64,000 bases of DNA from Bordetella parapertussis (lineage in GTDB: Bacteria; Pseudomonadota; Gammaproteobacteria; Burkholderiales; Burkholderiaceae_B): assembly GCA_945911685.1 (NCBI GenBank), contig CAMEAW010000002.1:7711-71710 (forward strand), given 5' to 3'. Shown here piece after piece: positions 51,400-59,319 of this stretch. Made by a program: the position numbers and the translations under genes. The notes beneath the pieces are model-generated. The model saw only the letters and a list, made by a program, of their open reading frames with translations, did not search any database and was not told the origin of the DNA. The number at the start of each line of letters is the position of its first letter. Position 1 is the stretch's first letter.

Positions 51400-52449
51400 A
51401 TGCCACTAATACCTGACGCCATCGCAAAGCATGAATTCGTTGAAGATCTCTCGTTTGAGTCGATTGATCTACGTGCCGCAGACTTGAGCGGTAAAAAATT
51501 TCGGGGGGTGAGTCTGCGTAACGCAAATCTTACCGACGCGAACGTATCGAATGCGATCTTTGAAGACTGTGATTTAAGTGGTGCCTCGCTCAGTAGCGCA
51601 AACCTTTGCTCTACTCAATTTATCAATACTTTATTGCTTGAAGCGAACCTTCAAAGTGCACAAGCTTTGAGCGCACACTCGAGTAACTCAAACTTTAGTC
51701 GGGCCAACATGACCGGCTCTAGTTGGACGGCGTCGATGTTTGACGAATGCCAATTTGAGCGAGCAGTGATGCTGTCCATCGGCTTTGAAAACGTAGATTG
51801 TTACAAGTGTCAGTTTGAAGGCGCTGACCTGAGCGGATCACGATTAAGCCAATGGACCGCCCCCGACACTGACCTGTCGTCCACGCGTTTGAACGGGGTC
51901 AATCTTAGCAAAGCCTATTTAATTGGTTCAAATCTAACCGGAGCAGTATTTACCGGATGCGATTTAACCCTCACGCTATTGAACCGCTGCAAACTAGATC
52001 TAGCGGTCTTTAGCGACGCGATACTGAACACCACTCAGTTTTCACAAGCCAGCCTCACTGACGCATCCTTTAAAGGCGTGAAGGCGCAGCTATTGAACTT
52101 CACTCAAGCCAATCTCACCCGCGCAGCGCTGCAAACCAGCATTTTTGACATGTGTAATTTTTCGCAGGCTAAATTGTCTCTGGCCAACGCTGAAGGTGCA
52201 CAACTTAAAAAGTGTGTGCTGATCAAGGCCGACTGTACTGAATCTCTGTGGACCGCGGCCTTGCTTGATAGCTGCGATCTGTCGCACGCCGTGTTTGATA
52301 GCGCGCTGATGTCAAACTGCACGCTCACAACCGTTAACTTACATGCAATACACGAGAAAAACTGCCACTGGCATGGTGCAAAACTCTCAGGGGTCCTGCG
52401 CACCGATCCAGCCTTGCTACGCGCTGAAATTTGGCAAGCAGCCACCTGA
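51400..52449 (+). CDS. Pentapeptide-repeat protein of the T6SS spike module
   Basis: A 349-residue protein made almost entirely of pentapeptide repeats (FRGVSLRNANLTDANVSNAI, LNGVNLSKAYLIGSNLTGAV), predicted to be a long quadrilateral beta-helix. It has no other domain and no signal peptide. It has its own ATG directly after the DUF2169-pentapeptide gene; the two are separate frames, and the first ends normally, so this is a companion gene rather than a broken extension. It may stack on, or pair with, the preceding protein. Similar gene pairs occur near VgrG and DUF3540 genes in other T6SS loci, but their function is not established. Confidence 0.85.
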   Translation: MPLIPDAIAKHEFVEDLSFESIDLRAADLSGKKFRGVSLRNANLTDANVSNAIFEDCDLSGASLSSANLCSTQFINTLLLEANLQSAQALSAHSSNSNFSRANMTGSSWTASMFDECQFERAVMLSIGFENVDCYKCQFEGADLSGSRLSQWTAPDTDLSSTRLNGVNLSKAYLIGSNLTGAVFTGCDLTLTLLNRCKLDLAVFSDAILNTTQFSQASLTDASFKGVKAQLLNFTQANLTRAALQTSIFDMCNFSQAKLSLANAEGAQLKKCVLIKADCTESLWTAALLDSCDLSHAVFDSALMSNCTLTTVNLHAIHEKNCHWHGAKLSGVLRTDPALLRAEIWQAAT

Positions 52450-52505
52450 GTCATACGATTCTTTTGAAAGATTCACACCTCGCCCCCAACGATAAGGATT
52501 TTGAG

Positions 52506-53168
52506 ATGTCTGCACACTTAGAGTTTCATCGCGTGACGCAGTCCACACACTCCCCAACGATGGCGCATGCCATTATTTCTGGCCAGACTGAGCAATGGTT
52601 TTTTTTACAAACGGCCCTAGGTGAACTGCGCGCGCGCTGTGCAGTGAGCTGCCTCATCGCGCCCGAGATCGGCGATACCGTTTTATTGAGCGTTTCGGAA
52701 GATCCGATGTCGTCTTATATATTGTCGATTCTTTTACGTCCAGAGGCAGACCACAGCGTACTCAACATACCCGGCGGCGCCACGCTTAAGACAGCACATG
52801 GTCAGTTGGTGATTCAGGCAACGGCGATCAGCATGAAAGGTCAGCAATCCTTAAATCTCGACACTGCAACGCTCACCGTTCAGGCGCAGGAGGCTGAAGT
52901 TCGCCTGAGCCGCGTGCTGAGCTGGATCGAACAGGCAGAGACCTTGGTCAGCACACTCAAACTGGTCGCAAAAAATATAACGACAACGGTTGAACGTCGC
53001 ATACTTAAAGCGAAAGAGAGCTTCAAATGGATTGAACAAGTCGACGAAACGCGTGCAGGCAGGGTGCGCATGGATATCGAAGGTCGTTTTCAAATGCAAT
53101 CGCGGCACACGTCTATCAAGTCTGAAGGGCTGGTAGCGATTGACGGTAAAAAGATTAATTTGGGCTGA
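52506..53168 (+). CDS. DUF3540 domain-containing T6SS spike-module protein
   Basis: A 220-residue protein that I assign to DUF3540, a family found next to VgrG, DUF2169 and DUF4150 genes. A small N-terminal beta domain (residues 20-90, with EIGDTVLLSVSEDPMSSYIL, similar to an OB-fold) is followed by solenoid-like strands (LKTAHGQLVIQATAISMKGQ), a helical part and the final strands QMQSRHTSIKSEGLVAIDGK. This looks like a VgrG C-terminus without its body. The ATG at 52506 has AAGGA; the longer open frame overlaps the previous gene. It may form part of the spike complex. Confidence 0.8.
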   Translation: MSAHLEFHRVTQSTHSPTMAHAIISGQTEQWFFLQTALGELRARCAVSCLIAPEIGDTVLLSVSEDPMSSYILSILLRPEADHSVLNIPGGATLKTAHGQLVIQATAISMKGQQSLNLDTATLTVQAQEAEVRLSRVLSWIEQAETLVSTLKLVAKNITTTVERRILKAKESFKWIEQVDETRAGRVRMDIEGRFQMQSRHTSIKSEGLVAIDGKKINLG

Positions 53169-53262
53169 TGCGCTTGCCGGCGCCGCACGCGCGTACGGCT
53201 CACCCAAGCGCTGCCTGCTGGTTAGGGCGCCCTTTCAATCAATTTGTTTATTGGAGTCTGAA

Positions 53263-53655
53263 ATGTATGTATGTACGATTGCCGCAGGTCAAGCGATGGC
53301 GACGCCTGACACCTGCAACACACCAGCACCACCCGCAGCTCCCGTCCCGATCCCTTACGTGAACTTCGCTATGACTCAAATGGCGAGTCCGGCCTCAACA
53401 AAAGTACTGGTGGGCGGATCTCCAGCGCTGATGAAGACCTCTGAGATCCCGTTAACCAGCGGCGACGAGCCCGGGGTGTCAGGTGGTTTGGTGTCAGGTT
53501 CATTTATACAAAAGGCCCAATTTACCGCCGCCAGCATGGTGGTATCATTTGAAGGCAAGGGCGCTGCTCGCATGGCCGACCCGATGCAAGCGAACAAAGG
53601 TAATGCAATAGGGATGATTACCGTGGCAAGTCAATTCACTGTCGACGCAAATTGA
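53263..53655 (+). CDS. PAAR-like (DUF4150) T6SS spike tip protein, copy 2
   Basis: A 130-residue PAAR-like DUF4150 protein: TPDTCNTPAPPAAPVPIPYV at the N-terminus, STKVLVGGSPALMKTSEIPL, DEPGVSGGLVSGSF and MITVASQFTVDAN at the end. It should cap the VgrG2 spike. The ATG at 53263 has GGAG six bases upstream, which is better than the longer frame from 53140 that begins inside the DUF3540 gene. It carries no fused toxin. It is the last gene of the plus-strand module and converges on tssG2. Confidence 0.85.
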   Translation: MYVCTIAAGQAMATPDTCNTPAPPAAPVPIPYVNFAMTQMASPASTKVLVGGSPALMKTSEIPLTSGDEPGVSGGLVSGSFIQKAQFTAASMVVSFEGKGAARMADPMQANKGNAIGMITVASQFTVDAN

Positions 53656-53672
53656 CAAACCACTTGGATTGC

Positions 53673-53686
53673 GGCGCGGGAGCGCC
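53673..53686. terminator. Small GC hairpin in the convergent gap
   Basis: GGCGC (53673-53677) pairs with GCGCC (53682-53686) around a GGGA loop in the 34-base gap between the converging DUF4150 and tssG2 genes. There is no T-run, so termination here is only a possibility. Confidence 0.25.
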
Positions 53687-53689
53687 TGC

Positions 53690-54670
53690 CTAGATCGCCA
53701 GTCGAACGTGCACCGCAGAAGATTCGTGACCATCGTACAACCAAGTATCACGCCCCAATGCAGACCAGTTATCCTGACCAAGTACGACCGGCTGCGCCAC
53801 CCCCTGCTTTAAATATAAATCTATCACCACATTGAGCGGATCGGTCAGATACTGTTGCACCATAAAACACAAGCGACTGTACTCTAGGCCACCTGGCAAC
53901 AGCTGCCTAAAAAGCTCGTCTGCAACATCGCGCATTTCAATCGTAAGGTTGCTGTTGCAACAGTTGAACTCTGAGCCAAGGTGGGTATCCACCCCTAAGA
54001 TCGTTGCCTGCTGACCCAAGTACAGATGCTGCTCGGCTGGCATGTTTAGGGTGCGAATATCTTGCTCGATAATTTTGATCACAACATCTGGATAGCTGGC
54101 GCTCAAAATCGTTTGCAACCCAAGCGCAGAGCGTGGCGACTGTGTAAATAACGCACCAAAACGCAACAACACATCAAAACCCGGCTGATTTCTATATTTT
54201 TCAGGCTGATTGATCCCAACAAATGCATAGAAAATATCGAGCATTCGAGTATCGTCAAACTCGACAATCCTCAAATGCGGTTTTGATTTGAGCCAAGCTC
54301 TAAAAAATATTGGGTAAATCGTCTGGCTCACGACATCTAAAAAATCGCGCCGTGCGTGAAGCTCTTGCTGCTGTTCTGCTAACAAATCCTCAGTGTAAAA
54401 ATTGGGCAATGGGGACGATACGCCATACAGTCCCAAAAAGTTCGCGTCGACTTGATAGCGACCGTCTTTACGCTCGGAAATCGAACTGACATCGCGCCCA
54501 GGAAAACCCAAACTGATGTCCGGCCGAAACTTAATATCCTCGACGTCACGCGTGACTTGCGGGCCGAGTCGTCGCAGTAGCCGATACGCTTGAAAGAACG
54601 AGAAGCGCTCTGCGCGACTGAGCAGTCGCGCTTTTAAAGTCGCGGCTTCAGACCCTGTCTCAATGGCCAT
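53690..54670 (-). CDS. tssG: T6SS baseplate protein TssG, copy 2
   Basis: A 326-residue TssG with FSFFQAYRLLRRLGPQV, ISLGFPGRDVSSISERKDG, DANFLGLYGVSSPLPNFYTE and RRDFLDVVSQTIYPIFFRAW, parallel to copy 1 but well diverged. Its start lies inside tssF2 with a 37-base overlap, the same length as in the first pair, consistent with duplication of a tssF-tssG cassette. It ends 34 bases from the converging PAAR-like gene. Confidence 0.92.
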   Translation of the reverse strand: MAIETGSEAATLKARLLSRAERFSFFQAYRLLRRLGPQVTRDVEDIKFRPDISLGFPGRDVSSISERKDGRYQVDANFLGLYGVSSPLPNFYTEDLLAEQQQELHARRDFLDVVSQTIYPIFFRAWLKSKPHLRIVEFDDTRMLDIFYAFVGINQPEKYRNQPGFDVLLRFGALFTQSPRSALGLQTILSASYPDVVIKIIEQDIRTLNMPAEQHLYLGQQATILGVDTHLGSEFNCCNSNLTIEMRDVADELFRQLLPGGLEYSRLCFMVQQYLTDPLNVVIDLYLKQGVAQPVVLGQDNWSALGRDTWLYDGHESSAVHVRLAI

Positions 54671-56355
54671 TTGAGGCTGATCCCTTTAGATTTATCTTCT
54701 ATTTCGAAACGGGTATACGTATTGATTGCAGCGTAACTTGCCAGAAACCTTTCAAGCACACAGCCCCATAAATGTAACGAGCCGAGGCTGCCCCAATTGT
54801 CTTGCTGACAACTTAAGGTGACATGCTGGCCCTGCATATTCATCCCTCGGTACAATCTGTTTTCTGGCACTACGCTCAGACTCAGCATACCGTCAATCTG
54901 GCGTTCATTAATCGTCTTTGAAGCACTGTCTTGCGTGCGCATCGAGTTGTACAAACGAATCATCGCTCGTAAATTTTCGATATCTTTTAAAGAGACCATG
55001 TTTAGCACTGCATGGCTCACCACATCCCAAAGCAACTTCTCACCGTGCGGGGTTTCTACCGCCCCCGTGATCGGGGTGATATTCGAAAAAGCGAAGCGTT
55101 CAGGCGAGGTATTGGTTGGACGATTAATGTCACCAAGCTTGAGTTTCTCTGGCAGAGTCCGATTGGTACAAGTCAGCTTAATCGACAGGGTCTCGTTGCG
55201 GATATCAAGCTCGGGCGGGTAAACCAGGGCAATATAGCTCTCGACCCGAGCCGTGCTGATCGTCTGTCGAACGGACACGCGATAGCTCGCCTGACCAGAG
55301 CCTTTCACAAAACTCAGCGACGAAAACGGATGATAAGTTTTGTGATTAGCTTCGCCCTGACGCATACCCACCACGGTATCGATCGAATAGATCTGATAGT
55401 GCTCTTTAAAGGTGCTGTCAGGCACGATTGGATACTCTGTCTCTTCGTGGGTCACACTGATTGGCTCAGCTTGTTGATTAAACAAGTTAACCGCTGGCGT
55501 TACGTTTAACTGAAAACTACGGTGCGACACTTGAGGCGTCACAGTCAAACGTCGGTCTAGCTCAATTTCGAGATAAAAATGCGATCCACTCAACAACTTT
55601 GCTGAGGCAGCAAGATTACAAAATTCAACGAAGAGAAATTTTTGTGGAAAGAATAATAATTCTTGCAACCAACAGAAACCAGAAAAGGCGTTTGACGGAT
55701 ACGGGATCAGAGCCTCATCAAAACCGGGAAACGCCAGAGCACTGGGTAAAGACACCGAGACACCCGAATCATCACTGAGTCGTACGGCTTTCACCTGTTT
55801 ATGCAAGAGCAGAAAAAGATTAGCAGCCGACTCATGCTCATCGGATAAAAACAACCTCAGTCGATCGGGTACGAATAACTGTTGTGCCACCTCGATACCC
55901 GTAAAGCTGAGTCGGATGGTGTTGATGCCGGCAGAGGTCTGTGTAAAGGTCGCATCGTCTAACGTAATGGGGTGAACTTCTAATGTGGCCGTCGTGCGAA
56001 ACGAGCAAGAGACCTGCTCGACCGGAATCGAGGCAACTTCGGTGCCCTCAGCGATCGCAACCGACTCGGCCAACAAGGCCTTAGGCGTGAAAAGCATCAT
56101 CGTCGCAGCAGGCATCGGCCTCAAGATCTGCGGCGCAAAAATACTTGCAAGCTCTTGCGCCACCTCAGGAAACTCACTGTCAAGCTTTTGCCGAGTCAGC
56201 CCATTTAAAAAAGCCACCCCTTGTAACAACAGTTCGATGTCTGGATCTGTTGAACTAGAGCCCAGCATAGGCGCAATTGCAGGGTTTGCCGCTGCAAACT
56301 CCAAGGAATGCGCCCTCAGTCGAGCCAACTCAGTGTTGTAGTACTTGTTTAACAT
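54634..56355 (-). CDS. tssF: T6SS baseplate protein TssF, copy 2
   Basis: A 573-residue TssF beginning MLNKYYNTELARLRAHSLEF, with DPDIELLLQGVAFLNGLTRQ and NVTPAVNLFNQQAEPISVTH. Similarity to copy 1 is evident along the chain. The ATG at 56355 fits the family N-terminus; a GTG two codons earlier is possible. No clear ribosome-binding site is visible. The gene starts a separate leftward unit (tssF2-tssG2) at the far edge of the cluster, away from tssE and tssK2, so the second baseplate set depends on two transcripts. Confidence 0.93.
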   Translation of the reverse strand: MLNKYYNTELARLRAHSLEFAAANPAIAPMLGSSSTDPDIELLLQGVAFLNGLTRQKLDSEFPEVAQELASIFAPQILRPMPAATMMLFTPKALLAESVAIAEGTEVASIPVEQVSCSFRTTATLEVHPITLDDATFTQTSAGINTIRLSFTGIEVAQQLFVPDRLRLFLSDEHESAANLFLLLHKQVKAVRLSDDSGVSVSLPSALAFPGFDEALIPYPSNAFSGFCWLQELLFFPQKFLFVEFCNLAASAKLLSGSHFYLEIELDRRLTVTPQVSHRSFQLNVTPAVNLFNQQAEPISVTHEETEYPIVPDSTFKEHYQIYSIDTVVGMRQGEANHKTYHPFSSLSFVKGSGQASYRVSVRQTISTARVESYIALVYPPELDIRNETLSIKLTCTNRTLPEKLKLGDINRPTNTSPERFAFSNITPITGAVETPHGEKLLWDVVSHAVLNMVSLKDIENLRAMIRLYNSMRTQDSASKTINERQIDGMLSLSVVPENRLYRGMNMQGQHVTLSCQQDNWGSLGSLHLWGCVLERFLASYAAINTYTRFEIEDKSKGISLKWPLRQGLKPRL

Positions 56356-56584
56356 AGACACGCAAAAGGTTGAGACAATAGAAGTATTTGAACGTGTTCT
56401 ACGCCTTGTGGCAAGGGATTTTGAGGATCAGGCCGCAGATTGCACGGTTTCGGCCTGTGAGTCGCACCCAGCGCACGGTTTCAACGCTCTTATGTTGCTT
56501 TTGTCGAGCACTCGCGGGCACAGTCGCTTAAACTTGGTTTACCTCGTTTAAACGTGTGTATCACTTATTTAGGAACCTTTAACC
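56356..56584. promoter_or_regulatory. Divergent intergenic region between tssF2 and the Bug receptor gene
   Basis: This region of about 230 bases must carry promoters for both directions. It contains the ten-base palindrome CGTTTAAACG at 56545-56554, about 30 bases before the receptor start, and AGGAACC as its ribosome-binding site. No well-spaced promoter pair stands out. Confidence 0.4.
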
Positions 56585-57565
56585 ATGAACGCATTATCCT
56601 TCAAGGTGCTTGGCTTATGTTTCGCTCTTTTATTGAGTGTGATGTCGGGGCCTGCCCTCGCGCAAGCTTGGCCTACCAAGGCCGTCACCTTTGTTTCGCC
56701 GTTTCCCCCAGGTGGCTCAGTTGATCCCATCGCCCGCTTAATCGCCGCAAAACTGACCGATGCGCTGGGTCAGCAGTTTATTGTCGAAAACCGCGTTGGC
56801 GCCTCGGGTTCGATCGGCACCGGCTACGTAGCCAAGTCTGCCCCAGATGGCTACACCTTTGTGTTTGTCTTTGACACGCATGCGGTCAACCCGTCATTGT
56901 TGCCAAAGATGAGCTTTGACACGCTAAAGGATCTTGCACCGGTGATGCTCATTGGCACTGCACCGATGGCGCTGGCCACTGCACCCGGCAAACCCTACAA
57001 GACCTTTGCTGATTTTGTTGCAGCAGCCAAAGCAAAGCCAGAAAGCGTGAGTTACGGGTCAATCGGTAGCGGCAGCCTGGGGCACTTAACCATGATGCTG
57101 GTGCAAGAGGCTGGCAACTTTAAGGTCATACATATTCCATATAAAGGTGGCGGTCCCATGGTCACTGACGTTTTGGGTGGTCAAATCGATTCGGGTATCG
57201 GCTCGGTAGCCGTCATGAGCGCGCACATCAAAAGCGGCAAAATGCGCCCTCTCGCGGTCACTGGCGAAACACGTTCGGCTGCAATGCCAGATGTGCCGAC
57301 CCTTGCCGAACAAGGTTACAAAGGCTTTTCGGCACTTGCCTGGTGGGGTATTTTCGCGCCAGCTGGCACGCCACAACCCATTATCGACAAGCTGAATGCC
57401 GAGGTTGCAAAAATTTTGCGCAGTCCAGACACGAACAAGCAGCTTACCGAATCAATGGGCATGGACATCAAGGCCAGCAGCCCCGCAGCGCTACAACAAT
57501 GGACTGAATCAGAACTGCAGCGTTGGGCCAAAGTCATTAAAGACAACAACATTAAGCCCGACTAA
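56585..57565 (+). CDS. Bug/TctC-family periplasmic tripartite tricarboxylate receptor
   Basis: A 326-residue periplasmic solute-binding protein of the Bug (Bordetella uptake gene) family. The signal peptide ends GPALAQA at about residue 28, then AWPTKAVTFVSPFPPGGSVD, NRVGASGSIGTGYVAKSAPD, SYGSIGSGSLGHL, IPYKGGGPMVTDVLGGQID and MPDVPTLAEQGYKG, all standard. Such receptors bind carboxylic acids or amides and usually work with TctA/TctB permeases, which are not nearby; orphan receptors are very common in Burkholderiales. The ligand is unknown. A terminator follows the gene. Confidence 0.95.
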   Translation: MNALSFKVLGLCFALLLSVMSGPALAQAWPTKAVTFVSPFPPGGSVDPIARLIAAKLTDALGQQFIVENRVGASGSIGTGYVAKSAPDGYTFVFVFDTHAVNPSLLPKMSFDTLKDLAPVMLIGTAPMALATAPGKPYKTFADFVAAAKAKPESVSYGSIGSGSLGHLTMMLVQEAGNFKVIHIPYKGGGPMVTDVLGGQIDSGIGSVAVMSAHIKSGKMRPLAVTGETRSAAMPDVPTLAEQGYKGFSALAWWGIFAPAGTPQPIIDKLNAEVAKILRSPDTNKQLTESMGMDIKASSPAALQQWTESELQRWAKVIKDNNIKPD

Positions 57566-57588
57566 GCAACGACTTTTGAGCTGTAATC

Positions 57589-57639
57589 TAGGCCGCTCGT
57601 TGATAACAAATATCACCGAACGGCCTAAATCATTTTTTT
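57589..57639 (+). terminator. Intrinsic terminator after the Bug receptor gene
   Basis: TAGGCCGCTCG (57589-57599) pairs with CGAACGGCCTA (57617-57627) with one mismatch, followed after five bases by a run of seven T. It overlaps the end of the converging aminotransferase-like gene. Confidence 0.7.
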
Positions 57640-59106
57640 GATCAAATCCTGCGTGGCCGCCACAAACCGATCGATTTGCTCTCGATTATTCCAGATACAG
57701 GCATTCACACGTTGTGGGTGATCCATGGGCGCAGGCGCCAACGTTAGCGGGTCGCGATTTGGAATTGTCCCAGAGGGAAACTTCGCAGCTTCTGGATCAG
57801 GTTTACGCGTTAACCCGTTATTACCAACCCCTAGCCCTGAAATCCTAAAACCATATTCTTTCAGGATACGGGCACGAAACTCGATATTCAACTTCTCATC
57901 CCAGCGCTGCTGCTGTGTTGGAAACGGATTAAAGGCGATGATGCCGGATTTCAGTGCGGGATCGCGTTGAGCCCCCAATACTGCGGTTTCACCAAAGGCC
58001 GAGACAAGCTGGTCACGAAAATAATCACCCAAACGCAGGTGCCAGGTTTCGATTCGCTTGCGACCCATCTGATCCCATAACTCACACGCCTCACCTAGCG
58101 CACGCCAGTCGGCTGACTCAGGAAAGCCGTACATGGATAAGGCCTCGCCAATATCCCAGTCGCCACGCGAGCCATCAAATGGCACATTACGAGACTGCGA
58201 GCGGCTAATAAAGAACTTAGGCAAGTCGGTACCGTTTGAAGCGAGTTTCTTGTTACGAATATATAGGGCACCTGTCCCGCCGGGTCCACATTGCCACTTG
58301 TGTCCGCACAGGGCAAAAAAGTCGATTCCGGTTTCATCTAACTGCGGATCAAACATGCCGTTGTAATGCGCACCATCAACGATGGTAATGGCACCGGCTT
58401 TTTGAGCTAACTGAGCAATGCGGCGCTCAGGCAGGCGCTGGCCGATCGGCCATAAGGGTGACGAAAAGAAAATAGCTTTCGTTTTGCCTGGCACCACTTG
58501 CCGCTCAAGCGCAGCCACAACTTCATCAACCGTTGCGTTAGCGTGTACGGGCACACCCCACTGCTTGATGACAACACCGTAACGCGCTGCAGTGCGTAGC
58601 GCTAAGGTGATGCCCGTAGGGTGCTCAAGCGGAGTCATCAACAACTCGTCACCAGATTTCCAATCGATACCATTGAAAATCAACGACAACGCATCGGTCG
58701 TGTTGCGCGTAATGGCGATCTGATCAGGCGTTGTGCCATAGCACTTGGCAATCTTCGCACGTGTCTTTGCCGAGGGCTCAACGTATACCGGAAACGGATC
58801 GCGCGCGCCCTGATCTAGCCCCTCTTTAAAGTGTGACATCACGCTTTTTGGCATCGAGCCTTTTTGCGCCGCCATGAAATAGACAACATTCGGATCAAGG
58901 GTGAACTCTTGCGCGAACTGTTTAAAAAAGGGTTCTTGCTCAGTGAAATACGCTTTTGCCTCTGCGGTCAAGGAGCCTGACACGGGCGCGGTCGACCCGG
59001 TTTTACCGAGGGCAGTCGTTTGCGCCATCGCAGCTACAGGGGTTAATAACGCTGTGGCCAAGCCAAAAGTCATGGCGCGTCTGGAGGTATCAATTGAATC
59101 CGTCAT
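57625..59106 (-). CDS. Exported (Tat-signal) class V aminotransferase / isopenicillin N epimerase-like PLP protein
   Basis: A 493-residue fold-type I PLP enzyme of the class V aminotransferase group. The cofactor site is plain: Asp244-Gly-Ala-His247 in TIVDGAHYNG and Lys270 in FFALCGHKWQCGPGGTGAL. Residues 1-29 are a twin-arginine-type signal: Ser8-Arg9-Arg10, a hydrophobic core and the cleavage motif AMA-Q. That implies folding with PLP in the cytoplasm and export to the periplasm. Relatives are annotated as isopenicillin N epimerases or cysteine desulfurase-like proteins, but no beta-lactam genes are present, so the reaction is unknown. It converges on the Bug gene and is divergent from the DUF1028-dpp operon. 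Confidence 0.87.
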   Translation of the reverse strand: MTDSIDTSRRAMTFGLATALLTPVAAMAQTTALGKTGSTAPVSGSLTAEAKAYFTEQEPFFKQFAQEFTLDPNVVYFMAAQKGSMPKSVMSHFKEGLDQGARDPFPVYVEPSAKTRAKIAKCYGTTPDQIAITRNTTDALSLIFNGIDWKSGDELLMTPLEHPTGITLALRTAARYGVVIKQWGVPVHANATVDEVVAALERQVVPGKTKAIFFSSPLWPIGQRLPERRIAQLAQKAGAITIVDGAHYNGMFDPQLDETGIDFFALCGHKWQCGPGGTGALYIRNKKLASNGTDLPKFFISRSQSRNVPFDGSRGDWDIGEALSMYGFPESADWRALGEACELWDQMGRKRIETWHLRLGDYFRDQLVSAFGETAVLGAQRDPALKSGIIAFNPFPTQQQRWDEKLNIEFRARILKEYGFRISGLGVGNNGLTRKPDPEAAKFPSGTIPNRDPLTLAPAPMDHPQRVNACIWNNREQIDRFVAATQDLIKKMI

Positions 59107-59229
59107 CAGAGCCTCAAAAAATATCGTTTGTGCGGCACACAGCGTTCGAACAACTGATCTTAGTACTTGGTAGGCTGACGCGGGACTTTTTCTACTTTAT
59201 TATTCACCGCGAGCCTGTAAGCCTCAATC

Positions 59230-59245
59230 TGGCACATAACTTGCT
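59230..59245 (+). promoter_or_regulatory. Sigma-54 (RpoN) promoter upstream of DUF1028-dpp operon
   Basis: TGGCACATAACTTGCT matches the sigma-54 consensus TGGCAC-N5-TTGCW exactly, with the GG and GC dinucleotides ten bases apart. It points at the DUF1028 gene, whose ATG is 75 bases downstream, so transcription would start near 59257. This implies activation by an enhancer-binding protein such as NtrC and suits nitrogen- or peptide-dependent control. No activator gene is adjacent. Confidence 0.75.
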
Positions 59246-59319
59246 TAAAAATTGCGCAGCGACATCCGCTTAGTAGCCTCCCGTGATAGCCTTACCCGTA
59301 TGAAGAAAAGAGAATTTCA

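Noticed and set aside
49253-52449. The two pentapeptide-repeat genes as one gene split by a stop or frameshift
   Set aside because: The first ends cleanly after its last repeat and the second has its own ATG and an N-terminal non-repeat stretch; they look like two proteins.
18816-56355. Two complete, independent T6SS clusters side by side
   Set aside because: Only one copy of tssA, tssB, tssC, hcp, tssE and tssH is present, so a second complete system is not encoded here.
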